Of a DNA stretch of 20,485 nt, positions 15,003 through 20,485 are shown piece after piece. The stretch is taken from positions 1 through 20,485 of the forward strand of contig NZ_CAAKNY010000041.1 in NCBI RefSeq assembly GCF_901212495.1. Direction: 5' to 3'. Every line of letters begins with the position of its first letter. Within the stretch, counting starts at the first letter, position 1. The position numbers and the translations under genes were made by a program. Source of the stretch: Collinsella aerofaciens (lineage in GTDB: Bacteria > Actinomycetota > Coriobacteriia > Coriobacteriales > Coriobacteriaceae). The notes beneath the pieces are model-generated. The model had not been told where the DNA came from and made no database searches. It was given only the letters and a program-made list of their open reading frames with translations.

Positions 15003-15024
15003 GTTGAGACGGGCTGAAACGAAC

Positions 15025-15054
15025 GATGCCCGTACCTTTATCGGTACGGGCATC
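15025..15054 (-). terminator. Strong hairpin terminator after the PHP-ABC operon
   Basis: GATGCCCGTACC (15025-15036) and its exact complement (15043-15054) form a 12-bp stem with a 6-base loop. On the minus strand it is followed by GTTCGTTTC. It ends the two-gene operon just 23 bases before the IS boundary. Confidence 0.6.
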
Positions 15055-15058
15055 TTCC

Positions 15059-15083
15059 CAACACATCACCAAGTGATGTGTTG
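15059..15083. repeat. Second perfect hairpin next to the terminator
   Basis: CAACACATCAC and GTGATGTGTTG form an 11-bp stem with a 3-base loop. On the minus strand it comes between the small gene and the GC-rich terminator, only four bases from the latter. It lacks a U-tract and may stabilise the mRNA end or work in tandem with the terminator. Confidence 0.5.
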
Positions 15084-15099
15084 CGTATGCGAATGCGGC

Positions 15100-15387
15100 C
15101 TAAATGGGAATGTCTTCAGGTTCCAGATCGTCTGCTGCCAAGGTCTGCGCAGTATCCGCTTTACCCTTTGCAGTTGTCATGATTTTGTCAACCAGCTCAT
15201 TCAGTCGCTGCTTCTGCGCATCGTTGTATGACTCTGCAACTTCTGCCGCTACTGTGGCTTCTGGATTATCGAACAGCAGCTTGACAAGTTTCACATAGTC
15301 AAAGTCTTCTTGAATTCCGCCGTCAATCGCCATTTTGGCGGTCGCACTTCCATTCTCAGCGCGCCCAAAAAGTAACTGCAGCTCCAT
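15100..15387 (-). CDS. Small acidic protein of unknown function, partner of the PHP-ABC protein
   Basis: A 95-residue protein that I do not recognise. It begins MELQLLFGRAENGSATAKMA and continues with amphipathic helices (LVKLLF, AAEVAESYNDAQKQRLNELVDKIM by position 45-70). It ends in a strongly acidic tail (DDLEPEDIPI). No membrane segment or signal is seen. The ATG overlaps the TAA of the large gene in TAATG, so the two are translationally coupled. This implies a functional pair, for example an inhibitor, adaptor or immunity subunit of the ATPase. Its base composition is AT-richer than the metal genes, as in the large gene. The role is inference from position only. Confidence 0.7.
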   Translation of the reverse strand: MELQLLFGRAENGSATAKMAIDGGIQEDFDYVKLVKLLFDNPEATVAAEVAESYNDAQKQRLNELVDKIMTTAKGKADTAQTLAADDLEPEDIPI

Positions 15388-17741
15388 TATCGACCTCCGA
15401 ACCTTTTGAAGTTGTATTTCCTAAAGCGCTTCTGCACGGAAGGTTCGCCTCCGTCAGTGATCTCGACAATCCAATCGAGCGCTCGTTTGCCGTCAATGAA
15501 ACCCTCAAGTCGTGCCGAGCGAATCACCAGCTTGCCGTCGATGTTTCGACACAGCACTACCGTCTGAGCGTCGGCAAGCATGGGTATTGTGGCATTATGG
15601 GTTACTACGATTGTCTGCCTAGTTGCCTTGCTGCCCTTAATCGCGGCGGCAAGGCCGTCGTTGATGTAGTCTGCGGCAAGGTTATCTTCCGGCTGGTCGA
15701 TTATAAGCGGTGCCGTATTACCATCGAATCCGAGTATCAGATCAAGTAAAATTGCTGTTTTCCGCCCCTCGCTAAGCTCGTCCCAATTGGTACCGTTCTT
15801 GGTGGTTATGCTGAATGTTCGCTTTTTGCTCTTCTCCAGGTTGGATGCCACGGCCGCAGCCATGGAATTAAGCGAGCGAATGCTTTTATGGCGCTTATCG
15901 ATTCCGGCTAAAGAAGCGGCTAGTTTTTCCGCTGTTATATCCTCGATGGCCTCGAACTTGTTTTCGTTTCTCAGAACATCGTTGATTGCACTCAGCAGCA
16001 AAGCTTCCGACATTTTAAACGAGTACACGACGCTGAGGTGATGACCGGCCAGCTCAGCTCGCCTAGGCACATCTTCGAATTCCTGTGCAAGCAACTTGGA
16101 TTTTATACTACGGTAGTCGGCGAGTCCTGTGCGAAGTTCGACGATTTTTTTGAGAACTAATGCAAAGCTTTTCCGCTTGGTCAGGTCAGATTGCTTGGCG
16201 GCGCTCTCTTCGCTCGCATAGGTGCTCGAATGCTCCTTCAGCAAGAAAGCGATTAGTTGCTCGAAGTCGGTTAAATCTCTGCCTAGCCTGATTTTTGACC
16301 GAAGCGCATCCACCTCACCCTTAATCGACGGGAGAAGCGGGTTGCTGTCGAACATGGCCTCAAGATCGGCAAGCGCTTCGCTGGCCTTAGTCTCAACGGC
16401 AGGTTTCCATGCCATGGCCTGCTGCAGCTCTGCAGACGGTTCCATCGCCGCAATAGGATTGCTTGCGAATGAGTCTTCGGTAATCAAGTTGCACGGTGCG
16501 GCTAATCGACTAAGTGCCTCTTCTGCTTGCTGGACGGCTTCTGCGGCCGCAAACATCTTTGACACAAGATCTCGTACAGCACCGAAGTTCGCATCAAGTT
16601 CTTCCGAAGCATCTTGATCTTGTGGGAATACGTCTTTGAGAATCTGAATGCTGTCGATGGTCTCGTGATCCACGGATTTGTCGACGACTTTTCCGATGTA
16701 GCTCTGATTGATGTAGTAGGGTTTGCTCTGGTCGTTCCGGTCAAGCTGGATAGCGTTAATGTCGAACTTGTCGTAGAAGCCGTGCCGTTCGGATGGATCC
16801 AAGAAACCTATCTTGCGTGCGACTGCCTCGACTAGCAAAGTCTTTCCAGTTGAGGAGCCACCGATGATAACGTTCAGCCCAGGGGTGAGGTCAACATCAA
16901 TGTCGATGTTGTCCCGAACAAGACGCATGTGTTCAATAGACGGGGTGGATTGGGTGAAGCTCTCCGGCGGTTCGTCTTCGTAGAAGAGCCTCGATCTTTC
17001 AGAAAGCGCCATGCGCAGTCCATCGAAACTGGGCTCTGCCAGCACCCAAGTTGGCGTAAACGGGTCAGCATCGTTGCTCTTTGGATCAGGGTATTTAGCT
17101 GGGTCGTAGTTGTCTGAACCGGTCAGGAGGTTAGTGAACTCTTCGATTCCAATGCGTTGGAAATAGTTCACGGTGCTTTCCACGTTAGCGCAGGAACGTG
17201 CAGTGAAGCCGTCGAACGTGTTGTAGTAGATGCTTCGCATCATGAGGTCATCGAATCGTTCGTCCTTGCCGATTGCGCGATCGAATGTCCCGTGGGCTTG
17301 TCCGCCATGGGGCAAGAACAAGAACTCATATTTCTGAAGCGAGTTAAGCACGTTGGGAAGAGTGGGGATAGCATCATTCCTATTCGGAAGCTTGTTTGGG
17401 TAAAGCTTATCGAGGAGTTCGTTGATGGCAGCGATATTCTCAGCAGTTGGCTCAGAGTTAAAATAGACGTGCGCATGATAGGGCTTCGGGCCATTTGCCT
17501 TAATGTGTAGCTCGACGCCAAGAATGAGGACGACGTCGTCGCCGGCTTTGCCTAAGACAGCCTCATACGCATCAGCGTTGATGACATTGTGGTCTGTAAG
17601 CGCGATGATCGCCTTGTGTCCCTTGGCGCAAGTGCGGACACGTGATAGGAGGGTGTCGGCATCGTAGTTAGCACCCTCACGCTTGTTGGCATCCGCGTAG
17701 GTGTGTATGTGCATGTCACAATAGAAGGGCTCAATCTTCAA
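15387..17741 (-). CDS. PHP phosphoesterase - ABC/SMC-type ATPase fusion protein, likely conflict system
   Basis: A 784-residue two-domain protein. The N-terminal PHP metallo-phosphoesterase (about 1-250) has the HxH motif in CDMHIHTYAD (His11, His13), LTDHNVI, GVELHIK, LPHGG, and a last motif GSDNYD where PHP enzymes usually have GSDxH. The ATPase part has Walker A GGSSTGKT (294-301) and a long helical, probably coiled-coil insert (about 370-620). It then has the signature LSEGRKT near 655, Walker B LIIDQPEDN (679-687) and the H-loop VVTHNA. The layout recalls PHP-ATPase proteins of the TrlF type and SMC-like effectors of anti-phage and nuclease systems; that assignment is from memory. The start is TTG 17741, with AAGGAGTGATC well placed. 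The gene is AT-richer than its surroundings, suggesting transfer. The DNA- or RNA-cleaving role is not shown. Confidence 0.82.
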   Translation of the reverse strand: MKIEPFYCDMHIHTYADANKREGANYDADTLLSRVRTCAKGHKAIIALTDHNVINADAYEAVLGKAGDDVVLILGVELHIKANGPKPYHAHVYFNSEPTAENIAAINELLDKLYPNKLPNRNDAIPTLPNVLNSLQKYEFLFLPHGGQAHGTFDRAIGKDERFDDLMMRSIYYNTFDGFTARSCANVESTVNYFQRIGIEEFTNLLTGSDNYDPAKYPDPKSNDADPFTPTWVLAEPSFDGLRMALSERSRLFYEDEPPESFTQSTPSIEHMRLVRDNIDIDVDLTPGLNVIIGGSSTGKTLLVEAVARKIGFLDPSERHGFYDKFDINAIQLDRNDQSKPYYINQSYIGKVVDKSVDHETIDSIQILKDVFPQDQDASEELDANFGAVRDLVSKMFAAAEAVQQAEEALSRLAAPCNLITEDSFASNPIAAMEPSAELQQAMAWKPAVETKASEALADLEAMFDSNPLLPSIKGEVDALRSKIRLGRDLTDFEQLIAFLLKEHSSTYASEESAAKQSDLTKRKSFALVLKKIVELRTGLADYRSIKSKLLAQEFEDVPRRAELAGHHLSVVYSFKMSEALLLSAINDVLRNENKFEAIEDITAEKLAASLAGIDKRHKSIRSLNSMAAAVASNLEKSKKRTFSITTKNGTNWDELSEGRKTAILLDLILGFDGNTAPLIIDQPEDNLAADYINDGLAAAIKGSKATRQTIVVTHNATIPMLADAQTVVLCRNIDGKLVIRSARLEGFIDGKRALDWIVEITDGGEPSVQKRFRKYNFKRFGGR

Positions 17742-17918
17742 GCGCGATCACTCCTTACTTCTCGTCATATGCAGATGGTTGCTGCCTATGCGGCATCGCC
17801 CTCATTATCATCTCGCTCATGCTGCGGCCGTTGAATCAGCATCTGCCTGATAATCCGCATGATTGCGTTGTACTTCTCTCTAACTACATATTATCGCTTT
17901 TAGGTGGCTTCAGGTGCT
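17742..17918. other. Divergent intergenic region of the PHP-ABC and AlbA_2 genes
   Basis: No recognised gene. On the minus strand a 29-codon open stretch (17786-17883, containing ATG and RIIRQMLIQRPQHE) could be the tail of a lost protein or a leader peptide, but has no clear start signal. The minus-strand sequence GCGATAATATG near 17890 could provide a -10 for the PHP-ABC gene without a clear -35. Confidence 0.4.
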
Positions 17919-17981
17919 TCCGGACAATATTCTGGACATAATCTGGATAATACTGATAAAATGTCCAGAATAATGTCCGGA
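17919..17981. promoter_or_regulatory. Operator array before the AlbA_2 gene
   Basis: Two 21-bp arms (17919-17939 and 17961-17981) are inverted copies with one mismatch, separated by exactly 21 bases. They are built from the box TCYGGACA: direct at 17919, 17931 and 17942 (the last as TCTGGATA), inverted at 17962-17969 and 17974-17981. Spacing is 11-12 bases, about one helix turn. The AT-rich centre (TGGATAATACTGATAAA) probably holds the -10. The array ends 17 bases before the start codon and is a natural site for autoregulation and possibly for control of the divergent PHP-ABC operon. Confidence 0.7.
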
Positions 17982-17998
17982 ATAGAGCGGAGCACCAC

Positions 17999-19480
17999 AT
18001 GAGCGACGCGCTTGACAGATACATCCAAGCTGGCGAGGGCATAAGCGTCGAGTTCAAGCGCTGCGGCTCCCAGCCGGGCAAGGACACGTTCGAGACCATT
18101 TGCTCGTTCGCCAACCGACAGGGCGGTAGCGTGCTGCTCGGCGTGCGAGACGACGGCACTGTTGAGGGTGTGCCCGAGGCCTCTGTACTCTCCATCGAGC
18201 GGAACATATCCAACATCACGAGCAACCCGAACCTGTTCAACGTGTCGCCGCTGGTCGAGTTCGAAAGGCTGCGCGACTCTGAGGGCAGGCTCGTCATACG
18301 GGTCTGGGTGCCTATGGGGCCGTCCCTCTACATGTTCAAGGGGGTCGTGTACGACCGCGTGGCGGACGCTGACGTGCGCGTGAAAAGCGATGTCCAGATC
18401 ACCTCGATGATGGCCCGCAAGCAGAGCTACTACTCGGAGCGGACCGTGTACCCCTGGGTGACCGAGGGCGATCTGGAGATGGGACTTCTCGACGCAGTGC
18501 GAGATGCGCTGCGCGCGAACGATGCCGACCATCCGTGGCTCTCCCTCTCTGACGGCGAGCTTCTCCGCGCCGCCCGTCTCTACGGGCGCGACCAGCTGAC
18601 GGGGGAGCGGGGCTTCAACCTCGCCGCCGTCGCGTTGCTGGGGAAGGAGGATGCGATCCTCGACGTCATGCCGCTCTATCGGACCGACGCGGTACTCAGA
18701 CGCGTCGAGGCCGATCGCTACGACGACCGGCTTGTCTGCAGGAGCAACCTCGTCAGAGCGTACGACGAGCTCGTCGGCTTCTGCGAGAAGTGGCTGCCGG
18801 ACTCCTTCGTGCTCGATGGGGGGCAGCGCAAGAGCGCCCGCGACGTCATCGTCCGCGAGCTTGTGTGCAACTGCCTCATCCACCGGGAGTTCGTCAGCCC
18901 GCACATCGCCCGCATCGCTATCGATGGGGAGGGCATCCGCACGAGAAATGCGAGCCGCGCGCTCTTCGCCGGTCCCGTGACGCTCGAGAGTCTCGACCCT
19001 ACTCCCAAGAACCCTATCATCGCAAACTTCTTCACGCAGATGGGCCGTTCCGAGGAGCTGGGGAGCGGGACGAGGAGCCTCTACAAGTTCTCGCGGCTCT
19101 ACACGGGGAGGGACCCCGTTCTTGAGGACGGCGATCAGTTCACCGCGTTCGTACCGGTGCCGCCTGTCATGGCGAGCGCGGCAGGAAACGAGGGAGATCA
19201 TGATGTTACGGCGAGCGTTGGGGAAAGCGGGGCTGTCGGAGGGCCCAAGGGGAACCGTACGCGTGCGGAGGTCGAAAACGTGGTCGATGACCTTCTCTCA
19301 CGTTCCAGTTCGTTTGCCGCAACGGATGTCAGCGAGCGGGTTGCCGCGGTGAGCGGGAGGACGGTGAGGCGTTATCTTGCCGACATGGTGAAGGAGGGCA
19401 AGCTCGTTTCTGATCCGCGTGGTAGGTCGACGACCTATCGGGCTGGCAATTCGGCTGATGGTCTCAGCGGTGATTGTTGA
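17999..19480 (+). CDS. AlbA_2 (Schlafen-like) / HATPase / winged-helix protein
   Basis: A 493-residue protein of the COG2865 type. The N-terminal AlbA_2 domain (about 10-135) has VEFKRCGS (Glu18, Lys20), then ICSFANRQGGSVLLGVRDDG. The middle carries a GHKL-like ATP-binding part: RELVCNCLIHREF near 290 as the N-box, and NFFTQMGRSEELGSGTRSL near 340. The C-terminal winged helix (about 425-480) includes ATDVSERVAAVSGRTVRRYL. Such proteins are usually called transcriptional regulators, but AlbA_2 is related to Schlafen nucleases, so an effector role is possible. ATG 17999 has GGAG six bases upstream. The operator array immediately before it suggests self-regulation. It is divergent from the PHP-ABC pair and may belong to the same functional island. 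Confidence 0.85.
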   Translation: MSDALDRYIQAGEGISVEFKRCGSQPGKDTFETICSFANRQGGSVLLGVRDDGTVEGVPEASVLSIERNISNITSNPNLFNVSPLVEFERLRDSEGRLVIRVWVPMGPSLYMFKGVVYDRVADADVRVKSDVQITSMMARKQSYYSERTVYPWVTEGDLEMGLLDAVRDALRANDADHPWLSLSDGELLRAARLYGRDQLTGERGFNLAAVALLGKEDAILDVMPLYRTDAVLRRVEADRYDDRLVCRSNLVRAYDELVGFCEKWLPDSFVLDGGQRKSARDVIVRELVCNCLIHREFVSPHIARIAIDGEGIRTRNASRALFAGPVTLESLDPTPKNPIIANFFTQMGRSEELGSGTRSLYKFSRLYTGRDPVLEDGDQFTAFVPVPPVMASAAGNEGDHDVTASVGESGAVGGPKGNRTRAEVENVVDDLLSRSSSFAATDVSERVAAVSGRTVRRYLADMVKEGKLVSDPRGRSTTYRAGNSADGLSGDC

Positions 19481-19684
19481 GCTCAGCCTTATCAGAGGTG
19501 CTTATTCTCCTTATGGCATGCGGGTTCCCGTCGGGAAGCCCCCGACCGACAAATCGGCATTGAGTTCAATTTGAGTTCAACTCGGACACGCGAAATGCGG
19601 CTGATTTCGGTTAATGGGGAGACGACGATATACCACGTGGACGAGCGGCGATGAGAGTGCGCGATTTGATTACTGAGTGGGAAT
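19481..19684. other. Intergenic region with hairpin and repeat
   Basis: A stem TTCCC/GGGAA around GTC, extended by GGG/CCC with a bulge (19522-19541), lies about 45 bases past the AlbA_2 gene and may end its transcript, though no U-tract follows. Beyond it are two TTGAGTTCAA repeats (19560-19580). Nothing else supports a gene. Confidence 0.4.
19560..19580. repeat. Two TTGAGTTCAA boxes, 11-base period
   Basis: TTGAGTTCAA occurs twice (19560-19569, 19571-19580), separated by one base. Each copy is palindromic as TTGA-N2-TCAA. Adjacent near-palindromes in helical phase suggest a protein-binding site, but it is about 130 bases from the nearest promoter and no matching regulator is known here. 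Confidence 0.35.
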
Positions 19685-19698
19685 AGAACATATGTTTG
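19685..19698. promoter_or_regulatory. LexA (SOS) box
   Basis: AGAACATATGTTTG matches the Gram-positive LexA/DinR consensus CGAAC-RNRY-GTTYG except at its first base after alignment. It contains the perfect palindrome AACATATGTT. It covers the -35 area of the promoter at 19685-19713. LexA binding would repress the GyrI-like gene until DNA damage. Confidence 0.65.
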
Positions 19699-19713
19699 AT
19701 TCTATGCTATAAT
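19685..19713 (+). promoter_or_regulatory. Promoter of the GyrI-like gene
   Basis: TATAAT (19708-19713) is a perfect -10. At 17 bases upstream is AGAACA (19685-19690), a weak -35 that overlaps the LexA box. The start of transcription would be near 19720, about 88 bases before the ATG. Confidence 0.6.
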
Positions 19714-19719
19714 GTTTGC

Positions 19720-19755
19720 CAATGGGCTCGGCGTCTTCCGAAGCCGCGCCCATTG
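19720..19755 (+). promoter_or_regulatory. Hairpin at the predicted 5' end of the GyrI-like mRNA
   Basis: CAATGGGC pairs with GCCCATTG (8 bp); inside, after one mismatch, CGGC pairs with GCCG, leaving a 10-base loop. CTGTATTTGTT follows, modestly U-rich. It starts at the predicted transcription start, so it may protect the mRNA end or act as an early attenuator. Confidence 0.45.
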
Positions 19756-19807
19756 CTGTATTTGTTCGGATATCGACGGAAACCCAAGCTCAGGGAGGTT
19801 TGTTGCG

Positions 19808-20443
19808 ATGGCATACGATTTCAAGAAGGAGTTCAGGGAGCTCTACAGGCCATCGGGCAAGCCGGGCGTCGTGACCGTTCCGCCTATGAGCTACGTTGCC
19901 GTGCGGGGCAAGGGCGATCCCAATGCCGAAGGCGGCGAGTACCAGAACGCGTTGCCGCTGCTCTACGGCGTCGCCTATGCCATCAAGATGTCGAAGAAGG
20001 GCCCGCGGGAAATCGAGGGCTATTTCGACTTCGTCGTGCCTCCGCTCGAGGGCTTCTGGTGGCAAGACCGCGCCGATGGCGAGATTGATTATGCGCGGAA
20101 GGACGACTTCAACTTCATCTCGTGCATCCGTCTGCCCGATTTCGTCACTCGCGAGGACTTCGACTGGGCCGTTTCGGAAGCTGCCGCCAAGAAGAAGCTG
20201 GACTTCTCGGCGGTCGAGCTGCTGAGGGTCGACGAGGGCCTTTGCGTTCAATGCATGCATACCGGGCCTTACGACGGCGAGCCGGCGACCGTAGACGCCA
20301 TGCGCGCATTCGCGGCGGAACAGGGCTACGCCCCCGACTTCTCCGAAGCCCGCCTGCATCACGAGATCTACCTCTCCGACCCGCGCAAGTGCGCGCCGGA
20401 GAAGCTCAAGACCGTGATCCGCCATCCCATAAAGTCGATTTAG
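19808..20443 (+). CDS. GyrI-like small-molecule-binding domain protein
   Basis: A 211-residue soluble protein with one GyrI-like (SOUL/SbmC-type) effector-binding fold and no DNA-binding domain. It has VVTVPPMSYVAVRGKGDPN near residues 18-36, then the second half with CVQCMHTGPYDGEPATVDAM near 155-175 and LHHEIYLSDPRK near 190-200, as in the family. Members bind small molecules, protect from toxins or regulate gyrase. ATG 19808 has GGGAGG nine bases upstream; the frame is open to 19712 but only through the leader hairpin. The promoter holds a LexA box, consistent with SOS control as known for E. coli sbmC. The ligand is unknown. The last 42 bases hold only an imperfect palindrome (GAGTGGCGCCGCTC). 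Confidence 0.85.
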   Translation: MAYDFKKEFRELYRPSGKPGVVTVPPMSYVAVRGKGDPNAEGGEYQNALPLLYGVAYAIKMSKKGPREIEGYFDFVVPPLEGFWWQDRADGEIDYARKDDFNFISCIRLPDFVTREDFDWAVSEAAAKKKLDFSAVELLRVDEGLCVQCMHTGPYDGEPATVDAMRAFAAEQGYAPDFSEARLHHEIYLSDPRKCAPEKLKTVIRHPIKSI

Positions 20444-20485
20444 CGAAACGAGTGGCGCCGCTCGCTCCGGCTTTTGGGGTTTATC

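Noticed and set aside
17786..17883. A short minus-strand open stretch before the PHP-ABC gene
   Set aside because: No start signal and too short to recognise; kept only as a note on the intergenic region.
1..20485. CRISPR arrays, tRNA and rRNA genes
   Set aside because: No regularly spaced repeats and no tRNA or rRNA-like sequence were seen on either strand.

Overview
The window looks like a chromosomal segment from a high-GC anaerobe, most likely an actinobacterium of the Coriobacteriia/Eggerthellaceae type. The basis is GC-rich coding with many GTG and TTG starts, a feoA-feoB-DtxR operon, DtxR proteins without an SH3 domain, and an IrtAB-like ABC pair joined to an MptD-type ECF module. This placement is inference from style and gene content; there is no rRNA or tRNA in the window.

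Left part (1-8694): a gene-poor stretch (1-806) is followed by a minus-strand metal-themed block. In transcription order this is a TetR regulator, two IrtAB/MsbA-type half-transporters, an MptD-family ECF S component, EcfT, and a fused double-ATPase EcfA. Then come a stranded DtxR C-terminal fragment and a DtxR regulator whose frame is cut by TGA exactly at the family's metal-ligand cysteine. Near-identical sites at the TetR promoter and upstream of the first ABC gene suggest TetR controls itself and the transporter operon.

Middle part (8695-12925): a small excisionase-like HTH gene sits behind a heavily structured leader that hides its ribosome binding site. Next is feoA-feoB-dtxR on the minus strand, and a divergent AraC regulator. 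A 16-bp imperfect palindrome containing TATAAT lies between feoA and araC and is a good candidate for a metal-dependent operator. DtxR plus Fe(II) would repress ferrous uptake; the ECF/ABC operon probably handles another metal or a metallophore.

Right part (12926-20485): this is accessory DNA. A third ABC exporter survives only from its Walker A motif onward, cut by a complete 1304-bp IS3-family element with no visible target duplication, which points to an IS-adjacent deletion. Beyond it is a lower-GC minus-strand pair: a PHP-phosphoesterase/ABC-ATPase fusion and a translationally coupled 95-residue partner, which looks like a conflict or anti-phage system. Divergent to it is an AlbA_2 (Schlafen-like)/HATPase/wHTH protein preceded by a dense array of five TCYGGA(C/T)A boxes. 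The window ends with a GyrI-like gene whose promoter carries a near-consensus Gram-positive LexA box, matching the SOS control known for E. coli sbmC/gyrI.

The most interesting items are the DtxR gene with TGA at the metal-ligand cysteine, the PHP-ABC pair with its neighbouring operator array, and the switch-like leader of the HTH gene.
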